A stretch of DNA of 64,000 nucleotides from assembly GCA_016714445.1 (NCBI GenBank), contig JADJNF010000001.1, positions 682,001-746,000 of the forward strand, in the 5' to 3' direction. A program made the position numbers and the translations under genes. Below the pieces are notes generated by a model, which was given only the letters and a program-made list of their open reading frames with translations, made no database searches and was not told the DNA's origin. This document shows positions 9,147-18,562 of the stretch, in pieces. Positions within the stretch are counted from its first letter, which is position 1; the number at the start of each line of letters is the position of its first letter. The DNA comes from Saprospiraceae bacterium (GTDB lineage: Bacteria > Bacteroidota > Bacteroidia > Chitinophagales > Saprospiraceae).

Positions 9147-11096
9147 ATGATTACACAAAAGACCATACAGGAAGTAATGAACACCGCGCGAGTTGAAGAT
9201 GTGATCGGAGATTTCATTAACCTCAAGCGTCGGGGAGTAAACATGATAGGTAATTGTCCCTTTCATGATGAAAAAACACCTTCCTTTACTGTTTCACCAT
9301 CCAAGAACATCTATAAATGTTTCGGTTGCGGCAAAGGAGGCGACTCTGTAAGATTTATTATGGACCATGAAAAACTAAGTTTTCCAGAATCCATACGTTT
9401 TTTGGCAAATAAATACAAAATCCAGATAGAAGAAACGGAGAATACTGCTCAGGAAATTGAGCATAAGCAAGTGACTGATTCCTTATATATTGTCAATGAT
9501 TTTGCCAGAGATTATTTTACAGACGTTTTATTTAATCGTAGTGAAGGAAGAAATATCGGGCTGAGCTATTTTAAAGAAAGGGGATTTAGAGATTCTACTA
9601 TTAAAAAATTTGAACTTGGATATGCTACAGAAGAAAGAGATGAATTGACAAAACGTGCCATAGACAAAAAATTTAATATCGAACATCTGAGGGCTGTTGG
9701 TTTAACTTCTAAGTCTGATCTTGACTTTTTCAGAAGCAGGGTGATGTTTACTATTCATAATGTCAGTGGCAAAGTGGTAGCCTTTGCCGGCCGGACTCTT
9801 TCATCTGACAAGAAGCAGCCCAAGTACATTAACTCACCAGAGTCTGAGATATACAATAAAAGAGCAGTACTGTATGGTTTGTATTTTGCAAAGGAAACCA
9901 TAAGAAAAGAAGATGAGTGTATACTGGTGGAAGGTTATACAGATGTGATATCACTGCACCAGGGCCAAATCCAAAATGTTGTGGCATCATCAGGCACTTC
10001 CCTGACCAAAGAGCAAATAAGACTCATTAAAAGATACACCCAAAATATCAAAATAATTTATGATGGTGATCCTGCAGGAATTAAAGCTGCATTGCGAGGT
10101 CTCGATTTGGTTTTAGAGTCGGATATGAACGTAAAACTTGTACTTCTTCCCGATGGCCAGGACCCGGATTCATTTATGTCTCAACATGGGACTGAAGCTT
10201 TTGTAAATTATCTGAAAGAAAAAGAAGAAGATTTTTTATTTTTTAAGACAAAACTCCTTCTGACTGAGACGGGAAATGACCCCATTCGAAAAACTGCTGT
10301 CATAAGAGATATCGTAAGCTCAATAGCCAAAATACCGGATACATTCAAAAGAACTTTGTATATACGACAATGCAGCTCCATGCTGGATTTGAGTGAAAAT
10401 ATACTAAACAACGAGGTAAATAAAACGATTAAATTTGATCTGAAGAACAAACGGCTTGATGCAGCTGCGCCTCTTCCATCTGAACAGGCATCGGGTCAGG
10501 AAGATTGGCTTAACCCTAAACCAATACTATCTTCGGACGAACCTTCTTTAATCTTTAACGATGCATGGCAGGAAAGAGCGGTCTGTACGGTTCTTATAAA
10601 TTTTGGACAAAAAATATATGATGAAAATACTGGCGTCACTGTAGCGCAATATATTCTTGAAAGTGTTCAGGATATTTTATCTTATTTTGACATTGCCCAG
10701 TACCAAAAGATCATTCATGAAGTGGCTGAACAGATATCTAAAGGACACACACCCGATCATGCATGGTTTATAGCACATCGCAACGAAGAAATCAGGGAGT
10801 TTGCCGTCAATGTATTGTCTTCACCTTATGTCTATGCATCCTGGGAAAAAAAAGAAATGTTCTTACAAACCCAAAAAATGCCCGAAGAAAATTACATAAA
10901 TGATGCGAATAATGCTTTGCTTCGTTTGCAACTTCGTAAAAGCAGGAGAGTGATCAAAGAATTAAAATCATATTTTGAAGACGCTTCATCTGCAGAAATG
11001 GAAACTGAAGAATATCAAATCAATATGAAAGTGATGCAGGTTTTAATACAGCAACGAAATGAGTTGGCAAATAAACTTGGAATGGTTACACTATAA
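9147..11096 (+). CDS. dnaG: DNA primase
   Basis: This 649-residue enzyme makes RNA primers for replication. Residues 35-65 form the CHC2 zinc-binding domain, with the C-P-F-H-D-E-K-T-P-S-F core followed by C-F-G-C-G-K-G-G. The catalytic TOPRIM domain follows, with V-E-G-Y-T-D near residue 260 and the metal-binding Y-D-G-D-P-A-G near 310. The C-terminal 200 residues are the divergent helicase-interaction region. A 195-base gap separates it from dapB; I see no clear promoter element in that gap. Confidence 0.96.
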   Translation: MITQKTIQEVMNTARVEDVIGDFINLKRRGVNMIGNCPFHDEKTPSFTVSPSKNIYKCFGCGKGGDSVRFIMDHEKLSFPESIRFLANKYKIQIEETENTAQEIEHKQVTDSLYIVNDFARDYFTDVLFNRSEGRNIGLSYFKERGFRDSTIKKFELGYATEERDELTKRAIDKKFNIEHLRAVGLTSKSDLDFFRSRVMFTIHNVSGKVVAFAGRTLSSDKKQPKYINSPESEIYNKRAVLYGLYFAKETIRKEDECILVEGYTDVISLHQGQIQNVVASSGTSLTKEQIRLIKRYTQNIKIIYDGDPAGIKAALRGLDLVLESDMNVKLVLLPDGQDPDSFMSQHGTEAFVNYLKEKEEDFLFFKTKLLLTETGNDPIRKTAVIRDIVSSIAKIPDTFKRTLYIRQCSSMLDLSENILNNEVNKTIKFDLKNKRLDAAAPLPSEQASGQEDWLNPKPILSSDEPSLIFNDAWQERAVCTVLINFGQKIYDENTGVTVAQYILESVQDILSYFDIAQYQKIIHEVAEQISKGHTPDHAWFIAHRNEEIREFAVNVLSSPYVYASWEKKEMFLQTQKMPEENYINDANNALLRLQLRKSRRVIKELKSYFEDASSAEMETEEYQINMKVMQVLIQQRNELANKLGMVTL

Positions 11097-11163
11097 GGAA
11101 GATAATATAAGCATTTAGCTCAACAAATGAGTTGTTATTATAAGAGCAATATCACATTGGATT

Positions 11164-11850
11164 TTAATGAATTACGCCATAAATATATTGCATGGCTACT
11201 TTAAATTGCTGTTCTATATCAAAATGGGTATTATCAAGTAAAATGGCATCATCGGCTTTTTTTAATGGGCTGTCTTCACGTTCTGTGTCGATTTTATCTC
11301 TGTGTTCCAAATTGGAAATCACTTCATGCAAGTCAGTTTTTTGATTTTTTGCCACTAATTCATTAAACCTTCTTTGAGCTCTGACTATCGGATCTGCAGT
11401 AATAAAAAACTTTATATCAGCATTCGGAAATACGACTGTTCCAATATCTCGTCCATCCATAACGAGGCCCTGACTACCTGACATATTCCTTTGCAAAGCC
11501 ACCATTTTCTTACGCACAGCCGATATAGCCGATACTTCACTTACGAGCTGAGACACCTTAAGTGATCGGATTTCAGTTTCTACATTTTTTCTGTTTAAAA
11601 AAGTGGTATTTACCCCATTAATGTTCTTAAATGTAACATCGATGTGCTTTAGAGCATCCAATACCTTATTTTCATCCTCGATATTGATGTCGTTTTCAAT
11701 AAAATACAAAGTTACAGCACGATACATAGCCCCTGAGTCAACAAAGACATAATGCAATTCTTTTGCTATTTGTTTAGCTAAAGTTGATTTACCGCAAGAA
11801 GAGTAACCATCAATAGCAATGATAAGTGGTTGTATATCTTTTTTATCCAA
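11164..11850 (-). CDS. cmk: Cytidylate kinase
   Basis: This 228-residue enzyme phosphorylates CMP and dCMP using ATP. The P-loop GYSSCGKST is at residues 15-23 and is followed by the V-D-S-G-A-M-Y-R-A segment of CMP kinases. The M-D-G-R-D-I-G-T-V-V-F-P motif near residue 130 and the R-x-x-R-D-x-x-D-x-x-R-x-x-S-P-L-like lid segment near 190 are also present, and the length is normal. It is convergent with dnaG. A terminator lies between it and the upstream small gene, so it is probably transcribed on its own. Confidence 0.95.
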   Translation of the reverse strand: MDKKDIQPLIIAIDGYSSCGKSTLAKQIAKELHYVFVDSGAMYRAVTLYFIENDINIEDENKVLDALKHIDVTFKNINGVNTTFLNRKNVETEIRSLKVSQLVSEVSAISAVRKKMVALQRNMSGSQGLVMDGRDIGTVVFPNADIKFFITADPIVRAQRRFNELVAKNQKTDLHEVISNLEHRDKIDTEREDSPLKKADDAILLDNTHFDIEQQFKVAMQYIYGVIH

Positions 11851-11880
11851 TGAAAGGATGATTTTCCATGTAAAAATAAA

Positions 11881-11914
11881 AAAGTCCTGCGATTTACGAA
11901 GAATACAGGACTTT
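11881..11914 (-). terminator. Rho-independent terminator after the small acidic gene
   Basis: AAAGTCCTG (11881-11889) pairs perfectly with CAGGACTTT (11906-11914). On the minus strand the hairpin is followed by a T-rich run (complement of the A-rich 11871-11880), placing it after the gene at 11942-12163 and just before cmk. Confidence 0.72.
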
Positions 11915-11941
11915 CTTTATTTTCTCACTAATTACAATTCA

Positions 11942-12163
11942 TCAATATTCTTCCTCATTAAACAGAAAATCATCTTTTCTCGGGTAGTCAGGCCAGATGT
12001 CCTCCATTGATTCATAAATTTCAAACTCATCTTCGAGTTCCTGCAGATTTTCAATGACTTCCAATGGCGCGCCTGATCTGATAGCATAATCTATCAATTC
12101 ATCGCGAGTAGCCGGCCACGGAGCATCTTCGAGATTGTGTGCTAATTCTAACGTCCAGTACAT
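11942..12163 (-). CDS. Small acidic DUF2795-type protein
   Basis: This 73-residue cytoplasmic protein is very acidic, with a C-terminal third dominated by Glu and Asp. The N-terminal part holds P-A-T-R-D-E-L-I-D-Y-A-I-R-S-G-A-P, resembling the short DUF2795 family common in Bacteroidota. I know of no assigned function; the fold is expected to be a small helical bundle. It has its own terminator downstream and lies between cmk and queA on the same strand. The start at 12163 is the only ATG near the family's usual N-terminus. Confidence 0.8.
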   Translation of the reverse strand: MYWTLELAHNLEDAPWPATRDELIDYAIRSGAPLEVIENLQELEDEFEIYESMEDIWPDYPRKDDFLFNEEEY

Positions 12164-12332
12164 TTAAATGCTTTAATTGGTTGGTAAAATAATTTATAAA
12201 ATTTACATTTTATTCCTCTTTCTAAAACGCATATTTTTATCCACTGTTACATAAAATAAAATATATTTTTGGTAGAGTTTAAAGATAACTTATATACAAT
12301 AGATAATAGTTCCCGATACTAAAAAAAAATCT

Positions 12333-13397
12333 TTAAATAATTAACATTGCATCTCCGTAACTAAAGAATCTGTATTTTTCTTTAATGGCTTCCTGGTAAG
12401 CTTCCATAATAAGCTCAAATCCACCAAAAGCAGCAATCATAATTATCAGACTTGTTTTTGGCAAATGAAAATTTGTAATCATACTATTGGCTATACTAAA
12501 ATCGTATGGAGGATAAATAAAAGTATTTGTCCAGCCTTCTGATGGTTTAAGTAACCCGGTAGCAGAAACCGAAGATTCAATAGTCCTCATGGAAGTAGTT
12601 CCTACTGCACAGATTCTGTGATTTCCTTCTTTTGCTCTGTTAACTATATTGGCTGCCTTTTCAGAAATACTATAATATTCAGCATCCATTTTGTGTTTGG
12701 ACAAATCTTCTACATCTATACTTCTGAATGTACCTAATCCCACATGCAACGTAACTTCAGCCAGCTCGGCACCTTTGATTTCGAGTCTTTTCATTAATTC
12801 CCTGGAAAAATGCAAACCTGCTGTAGGAGCTGCTACGGCACCTGTTTCTTTGGCATATACCGTTTGATAACGCTCAGAGTCAAGATCTTCAGGTGGTCGT
12901 GTGATATACTTTGGGAGTGGCATACTACCAAGTTGTCTCAATACATCTCTAAATTGCTCATCAGTACCATCATAAAAGAATCGTATGGTACGACCTCTGG
13001 ATGTAGTATTATCTACTACTTCAGCTACCAATATATCATTGCCCTTATCATCAGCAAAATACAATTTATTACCAACTCTGATTTTTCTGGCAGGATCTAC
13101 TAAAACATCCCACAACTTAGCATCAGCGTTTAATTCCCTAAGCAAAAAAACTTCAATCTTAGCACCTGTTTTTTCTTTCTTCCCATACATTCGGGCAGGA
13201 AAGACTTTGGTATTATTAAATATCAACACATCCCCGTCATCAAAGTAGTTCAAAACTTCCTTGAATATTTTATGCTCGATCTTTCCTGTTTTTCTGTCAA
13301 CCACCATTAATCTTGACTCATCACGCTCCTGTGAAGGATATTGAGCTATAAGATTTTCCGGTAAGTCAAACTTAAATTGCGAAAGTTTAGTCCTCAT
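12333..13397 (-). CDS. queA: tRNA preQ1(34) S-adenosylmethionine ribosyltransferase-isomerase
   Basis: This 354-residue enzyme transfers and isomerises the ribosyl group of S-adenosylmethionine onto preQ1 at the wobble base of tRNA, making epoxyqueuosine. Family segments visible are F-D-L-P-E-N-L-I-A-Q-Y-P near the N-terminus, F-N-N-T-K-V-F-P-A-R near residue 60, A-A-P-T-A-G-L-H-F near 195, H-V-G-L-G-T-F near 220, and N-S-M-I-T-N-F-H-L-P near 310. The length fits the family. It has its own promoter and stands alone. Confidence 0.95.
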   Translation of the reverse strand: MRTKLSQFKFDLPENLIAQYPSQERDESRLMVVDRKTGKIEHKIFKEVLNYFDDGDVLIFNNTKVFPARMYGKKEKTGAKIEVFLLRELNADAKLWDVLVDPARKIRVGNKLYFADDKGNDILVAEVVDNTTSRGRTIRFFYDGTDEQFRDVLRQLGSMPLPKYITRPPEDLDSERYQTVYAKETGAVAAPTAGLHFSRELMKRLEIKGAELAEVTLHVGLGTFRSIDVEDLSKHKMDAEYYSISEKAANIVNRAKEGNHRICAVGTTSMRTIESSVSATGLLKPSEGWTNTFIYPPYDFSIANSMITNFHLPKTSLIIMIAAFGGFELIMEAYQEAIKEKYRFFSYGDAMLII

Positions 13398-13423
13398 TAA
13401 ATTAAATTTTGTTAAATGGAGTG

Positions 13424-13431
13424 CAAAAGTA
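13424..13431 (-). promoter_or_regulatory. -7 promoter element for queA
   Basis: On the minus strand this reads TACTTTTG (TAnnTTTG), 26 bases upstream of the queA ATG. Confidence 0.58.
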
Positions 13432-13682
13432 TAAATCTTTATACATTTAATAACATATATTTGTTTTGAATTGTTGGCAATTTTAATAATTCATCAACAA
13501 TACACCCAAATAGTACCCTTTTTGCTGATAAAACCCCTGATTTTAAAATGATATTTTAAAAATTTCTTCATATTTGGATTTTTGCAATATTAATATTGAT
13601 AGAATTTAATGGTGCAGATGTTATTTTAAAATAATTAAAACAAATATTATTTTACAAAACAAGAAGTAAAGCACCGGAAATT

Positions 13683-15128
13683 TCAAAAATCATTAAAATA
13701 CCTTCGGGCATTCCGATTCCAATTTTCTCCAACTTGTGTAGCATCAATGGTATTACCAAGTCGTTCGGCAGGTACTGATTTATATAACTCTGTTTCCCAG
13801 GCAGGATTAACTTTTTCCCCTATGCAGGTAGAATGTAGAAGTTTAAAATCATTGTGCGCCAGTGATGGATTATAAAAGAGAAATCTTACATTGGTTTGTC
13901 TGGATAAAGAAACATAGTTGTAATACCATATTTCATAAGGTACTGCATCTGGTTCAGTGTCTATCGATACTACATTGGTTGGTTTGCCGTATTTGAGGAA
14001 TATGAATCCTCTATCAGACTGAAACCCAAATCCAACATTGCTGTAAAACATTTTATCCACCGCTTTCGCCACATCCATATAAGCTTTATATGCACCTTCA
14101 GGGTTTGCACTTGCTTTAGATTTCCAATATTGAAACAGAAACTGTCTTTGACTTTTAATTTTATTACTTTTTATCAATTCACCTAAGGTAGATACCTGAT
14201 GTTGGTCAGTGATGGGAAGATGTGCCTTCAAAATGTAGTCCAGGTCTTCTGTTTTAATTTGCTGAACAAATGAATTTTCAAGTAATTCATTAAAATTTTC
14301 TAAATGGGCAATATCGGCTACCGGATTACTTTTCACAAAATTTATCTTCCTGCTGGCTAATGATTTTTTTTCTTTATCAATAATATTAACCAAAATATGA
14401 TAATCACCTGACCTTAAACTATTTGCAGGAAAATAAAGCAATGCCGGTTCAGTTGGCTTCACCACAATTTTTTTATATTTTGATAGCAAAGGTTTTGTAT
14501 TGACATTGGAAGAAAAACCTTCCATTATGTGGTATTGCAAAAAATATTCACTCCCTGCGGTGGTATCCTGAAGGTAAGATTCGATATAAAAGTCTAATCT
14601 TTGCTGACTTCCGGACGAAAAATTATATGCTAATGGCTCCATATATACCTCATTTTTCACCATAGCATTATCAGATGTATCTTTTTTTATTTCTCCTAAT
14701 AACAGGATATCTGACAATAAAAATTTATTCGCCGGAGAATCTACCAATAATTTTTGTTCCATTTCGACTTTGTTTGTCGGTATGGATGATTCATTGACTT
14801 CTATTTTTATGGTGTATTCGCCTGAGCTGAGTTTAAATCTTTTTACTCCTAAAAAATCTACTATCGTATCATACACAACACTGGTTAGTTCAAATTTATC
14901 ATAAGCTGCAATAGATCCATCTGTTCGGTAAACATAGTAAAGGATATCAACTGAAGCACGCTTTACACCATCGTTTTTACTCCAATTTACGCTGTTTCCT
15001 TCCACTCTAAAATACACTTCAGTATATGGATTTGCACCATAAAAGGAGAAAGTACTTACTTCTACATTAATACTATTGCCTTTAAGAGTAAAAAACAAAA
15101 GTAAAACTAAAAAAATATGTTTAATCAT
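13683..15128 (-). CDS. GWxTD domain-containing exported protein
   Basis: This 481-residue protein has an N-terminal signal peptide (about residues 1-18). Long beta-rich segments of the kind found in Bacteroidota GWxTD proteins follow. The signature region near residues 370-400 reads F-Q-S-D-R-G-F-I-F-L-K-Y-G-K-P, matching the D-R-G-x-x-x-x-x-Y-G-x-P core of the domain; the eponymous GWxTD is altered to GFQSD. The family is secreted and uncharacterised, often encoded beside gliding or envelope genes. No neighbouring gene clarifies its role here. It stands between queA and a small lipoprotein on the same strand. Confidence 0.78.
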   Translation of the reverse strand: MIKHIFLVLLLFFTLKGNSINVEVSTFSFYGANPYTEVYFRVEGNSVNWSKNDGVKRASVDILYYVYRTDGSIAAYDKFELTSVVYDTIVDFLGVKRFKLSSGEYTIKIEVNESSIPTNKVEMEQKLLVDSPANKFLLSDILLLGEIKKDTSDNAMVKNEVYMEPLAYNFSSGSQQRLDFYIESYLQDTTAGSEYFLQYHIMEGFSSNVNTKPLLSKYKKIVVKPTEPALLYFPANSLRSGDYHILVNIIDKEKKSLASRKINFVKSNPVADIAHLENFNELLENSFVQQIKTEDLDYILKAHLPITDQHQVSTLGELIKSNKIKSQRQFLFQYWKSKASANPEGAYKAYMDVAKAVDKMFYSNVGFGFQSDRGFIFLKYGKPTNVVSIDTEPDAVPYEIWYYNYVSLSRQTNVRFLFYNPSLAHNDFKLLHSTCIGEKVNPAWETELYKSVPAERLGNTIDATQVGENWNRNARRYFNDF

Positions 15129-15522
15129 TTGCCTGAGATTAATAATGTATCAATACAAAGCTCAATAAACTCACTTTGGGAAAATCGGAAAATAAAATTT
15201 ATGTAAAAACACTTAAATTGAAAACAAACTATCCAATCCTACCTCATTCAGCGAGAAGTTTGGTTTAAAGTATGTGAGACCTGATGTATTACCTAAAAAT
15301 CTAAAATAAATTTCCAATTACATACCAAAATTGCTTCAAAAACATTCAGTTCGTTAACTTTTGACTTCGCACCGTATCGATGCTACGAATTGTCGTCAAA
15401 AATCCTGATTTTATTGCACTTTTGGTCTTCATAACGGAACCCGTTATAGATATTTAGGTATAAAAATGATTCTTAGCAAATATCGTGTAAACCTATCCAT
15501 ATTTTTATAACAATAGAAAAAG
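15129..15522. other. Intergenic region with short inverted repeats
   Basis: This 394-base gap has no convincing frame. It contains TTTTGAC (15359-15365) facing GTCAAAA (15395-15401), which bracket a more GC-rich core. A perfect 7-bp hairpin with a 3-base loop follows at 15431-15447 (ATAACGG/CCGTTAT). The base composition of 15360-15450 differs from the surrounding AT-rich sequence, so it may be a remnant of a mobile element or a structured leader. I cannot assign it. Confidence 0.35.
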
Positions 15523-15885
15523 CTACCCTCTCCTGACTAAAAAATATTCCATATTGTACACCTTTACTTTTCCTACCAAGTGCATGGTATCATTTTCCAA
15601 TCTGGAAATCTTTAAGTCAAATTTTTCTTTGCTCTCGATAATTAACCTGCCATTGTCAACGTTGTATTTTTCGGAATTGTTCCCTTCAAAGATGTTCGAT
15701 TTGACTGAATTGTCGTCTGCGAATACAAACCAGCCATTTTTCATTAATCCATTTGGTTTATTGTTCATTTCGGATGAAAACACATCCCATGTGCCGATTA
15801 TGGATTTTTTCAATTCAATATCATTGTCATTGCATGAAGATATGACCAATATTGCAACCAATGTATATACGAGTCTGTTAATCAT
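15523..15885 (-). CDS. Small lipocalin-like lipoprotein
   Basis: This 120-residue protein has a lipoprotein signal ending in VISSC near residue 18. The I-I-G-T-W-D-V segment near residue 29 resembles the G-x-W first strand of lipocalin-like Bacteroidota proteins. Alternating hydrophobic strands follow, consistent with a small beta-barrel. No ligand can be predicted. It has its own TAATTTTG promoter element 40 bases upstream and is divergent from the ABC exporter gene. Confidence 0.66.
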   Translation of the reverse strand: MINRLVYTLVAILVISSCNDNDIELKKSIIGTWDVFSSEMNNKPNGLMKNGWFVFADDNSVKSNIFEGNNSEKYNVDNGRLIIESKEKFDLKISRLENDTMHLVGKVKVYNMEYFLVRRG

Positions 15886-15924
15886 TGATAAGTCCTGTTT
15901 TTATATTTTGTAGTATAAAACGTG

Positions 15925-15932
15925 CAAAATTA
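15925..15932 (-). promoter_or_regulatory. -7 promoter element for the lipocalin-like gene
   Basis: On the minus strand this reads TAATTTTG (TAnnTTTG), 39 bases upstream of the ATG at 15885. Confidence 0.5.
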
Positions 15933-16047
15933 ATGAAAAAAAATGACTTTAGTAAATCACAAGGTTAAATCATCATTGTGTTACTGGTAATATCAGGATA
16001 ACAAAACTGTTTAACTTTCCGTTCACACACCATATTATAATATTATA

Positions 16048-16055
16048 TAATTTTG
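16048..16055 (+). promoter_or_regulatory. -7 promoter element for the ABC exporter
   Basis: TAATTTTG matches TAnnTTTG and ends 20 bases before the ATG at 16076. Confidence 0.55.
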
Positions 16056-16075
16056 CTTTATAATACAAAATTTAA

Positions 16076-17887
16076 ATGTCAGAAATTGATCCAAGAGAGA
16101 AGCCTTCTCTAAAACTAAATAAAAATTCACTTAAAAACTCCATCAGAATTTTCAAATACATCAAACCATATGCATGGTACTTTGGTTTGGCCATGGTGTT
16201 TTTAGTAGTGGGAAGTCTGATATTTATGGCATTGATGGGATTACCGGGTGAAATGGCAAATACTGCTATCGGAAAACCAAAATTCAATTTAGACCTTGAT
16301 GTAAAAGACTTTGGTTGGTTATTTCTGATCATCTTAATATTTCAAGGTATACTTAGTTATTTCAGAACCTACTATTTTGCTATTGTATCAGAAAAAGGAA
16401 TGTCAGACCTGAGAAAGGATTTATACGAAAAAATAATCACTCAGCCTGTTGTGTTTTTTGAAGAAAAGAGAGTGGGCGAACTTACCAGCAGGATTACTGC
16501 CGACGTGGAGCAATTACAATCTGTATTTTCAATTACATTGGCAGAATTCATCAGACAACTGGTCATATTAATATCAGGCATAATCATCATTTTTATTTGG
16601 ATGCCCAAACTATCTATGATAATGTTGCTCACTTTTCCAGCCATCGTAGTCAGCGCTATGATTTTTGGAAGATATATTCGAAAACTATCCAAACAACGAC
16701 AAGATGAATTGGCTAAAACGAACACGATAGTTGAAGAAACTTTTCAGTCTTTCAGTATAGTTAAATCTTTTGCCAATGAATGGTATGAATCCGTCAGGTA
16801 TGGTAAAGCAGTAGATGAGATAGTGAAAATTTCTTTAAGTTTTGCCAAAATGCGTGGTATTTTTTTTACTTTTATAATTACCATCTTATTTGGTGGTATA
16901 TTTTTCATTTTATGGCAGGGAGCATTGATGCTGCAACGAGGAGAAATGGAAGCAGGTGATTTATTTTCATTTATTATGTATACCGGAATACTTGGCGGCG
17001 CTATAGCTAGTTTTGGCACACTTTACACTCAGATAGTCAGTGCAATAGGAGCCACTGAACGCATTCAGGAGATTCTGGATACACCATCCGAGTTGGAAGT
17101 GCTAAAATCAGACAGTTTTACAGATATGAAAATCAAAGGCGATGTAAAATATGATAATATTACTTTTGCTTATCCTACCAGAAAAGATATGACAATCCTA
17201 AAAGGTATAAATATTGATATTAAAGCCGGGCAGAAAATAGCCCTGGTAGGCCAAAGCGGTGGTGGTAAGTCAACGATAGTACAGTTGCTGATGAAGTTTT
17301 ATAATCCGGATTCGGGTAGTATTTTGGTGGATGGAAATAATATAAATACTTACGACTTGACTCAATTCCGCAAAAACATTGGAATTGTTCCACAGGAAGT
17401 CATACTTTTTGGCGGGACTATAAGAGAAAATATTGCATATGGTAAACCAAACGCTTCAGAAAAAGACATAAACTTAGCTGCACAGCAATCCAATAGCTTA
17501 GAATTTATCACCTCCTTCCCTCAAGGTATGGACACCATTGTAGGTGAACGAGGAATTAAACTTTCAGGTGGCCAAAGACAACGAATTGCTATTGCAAGAG
17601 CCATTCTTAAAAATCCAAAGATATTGATCCTGGATGAAGCAACATCTTCTCTTGATGCAGAATCTGAAAAATTGGTTCAGGAAGCCATGGACAAACTGAT
17701 GGAAAACAGGACTTCTATCATCATTGCACACAGACTTTCCACAATTCGGGATGTAGATTGTATCTATGTACTCGACAATGGTAAGATCATTGAACAAGGA
17801 ACACATAATGAACTGATTAGCAATGAAAATGGCATTTATGCATCTTTGGCAAAATTACAATTTGAACTTACATCAAGTATAGATTAA
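16076..17887 (+). CDS. MsbA-like ABC exporter (fused permease and ATPase)
   Basis: This 603-residue half-transporter has an N-terminal six-helix exporter domain (about residues 25-340) and a C-terminal ATPase. The ATPase has Walker A GQSGGGKST near residue 395, the Q-loop V-P-Q-E, the signature LSGGQRQR near 500, Walker B I-L-I-L-D-E-A-T near 520, and a switch histidine in IIAHRLST. Homodimers of this type export lipids (MsbA) or drugs from the inner membrane. The loop between the first two helices is long, as in some Bacteroidota relatives. Substrate cannot be read from sequence; lipid A precursor flipping is one possibility. The beta-barrel gene and murB follow on the same strand. Confidence 0.88.
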   Translation: MSEIDPREKPSLKLNKNSLKNSIRIFKYIKPYAWYFGLAMVFLVVGSLIFMALMGLPGEMANTAIGKPKFNLDLDVKDFGWLFLIILIFQGILSYFRTYYFAIVSEKGMSDLRKDLYEKIITQPVVFFEEKRVGELTSRITADVEQLQSVFSITLAEFIRQLVILISGIIIIFIWMPKLSMIMLLTFPAIVVSAMIFGRYIRKLSKQRQDELAKTNTIVEETFQSFSIVKSFANEWYESVRYGKAVDEIVKISLSFAKMRGIFFTFIITILFGGIFFILWQGALMLQRGEMEAGDLFSFIMYTGILGGAIASFGTLYTQIVSAIGATERIQEILDTPSELEVLKSDSFTDMKIKGDVKYDNITFAYPTRKDMTILKGINIDIKAGQKIALVGQSGGGKSTIVQLLMKFYNPDSGSILVDGNNINTYDLTQFRKNIGIVPQEVILFGGTIRENIAYGKPNASEKDINLAAQQSNSLEFITSFPQGMDTIVGERGIKLSGGQRQRIAIARAILKNPKILILDEATSSLDAESEKLVQEAMDKLMENRTSIIIAHRLSTIRDVDCIYVLDNGKIIEQGTHNELISNENGIYASLAKLQFELTSSID

Positions 17888-17918
17888 TTCAACCTTTAAT
17901 ATAAATAAAAGAATTAAA

Positions 17919-18545
17919 ATGATAAAAAAAATAATCGGAATATTTCTTACCTTAGTTTTTGTATCCGGGCTTCAAGCACAATTTGGATATGGATTTACAG
18001 TATCTACTGACGTATATCACCGTTACGTAAATCCCAAAGTACCCAATGATGATACAGGTCGTTCGGCGGGCAGTACAATACTGAATTTGGGGATAGGACC
18101 AAAAATTTGGTTGGGAAGTAAAAATATTTCATTTTCAGCTGAAACTCAGGCTATCATTGGATTTTTTGGGTTGTCAACGAGTGAATATAAAGGTTTAGGT
18201 ACCCTTGCTTTTCCTTTGATCGGAAAACTAAACTTCAAAGGTTTGAGTACATTTGACAAAGAAGGAAAGATGGGCTTTAGCATAGGTGGTGGATTGCAAT
18301 GGAATAAAACGGAGCTTTTTGGCTTATCTGATGAGTTTCAGTCCAAAGGACTAAAGAGAAACTTATTTAAAACTTATGTCTTACAGGCAGGTTATGGTTT
18401 TGGGTTAAGTGGTTTTACTGCACATGGGTTTTTAAGATATGGTTTTAATAAAGCAGTTGAAAGCAGCGCCTTGAGCATTGGGTTACAATTTGACTTTAAT
18501 TACCCTATGCTAAAGAAAATAACAAGCCCTGAAAGTGAACTTTAA
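17919..18545 (+). CDS. Putative outer-membrane beta-barrel protein, unknown function
   Basis: This 208-residue protein has a signal peptide (about residues 1-20, ending in Leu-Gln-Ala). It is rich in glycine and aromatic residues in alternating patterns typical of a small outer-membrane beta-barrel. Strand-like repeats end near F-D-F-N-Y-P at the C-terminus. I do not recognise a specific family. It lies 31 bases after the ABC exporter and 17 bases before murB, so the three are probably co-transcribed and its role may be tied to the cell envelope. Confidence 0.66.
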   Translation: MIKKIIGIFLTLVFVSGLQAQFGYGFTVSTDVYHRYVNPKVPNDDTGRSAGSTILNLGIGPKIWLGSKNISFSAETQAIIGFFGLSTSEYKGLGTLAFPLIGKLNFKGLSTFDKEGKMGFSIGGGLQWNKTELFGLSDEFQSKGLKRNLFKTYVLQAGYGFGLSGFTAHGFLRYGFNKAVESSALSIGLQFDFNYPMLKKITSPESEL

Positions 18546-18562
18546 ACCTATCTGTTTTTACC

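Noticed and set aside
11097..11163. Terminator between convergent dnaG and cmk
   Set aside because: Only a weak CTCA/TGAG inversion is present, without a stable stem or T-run.
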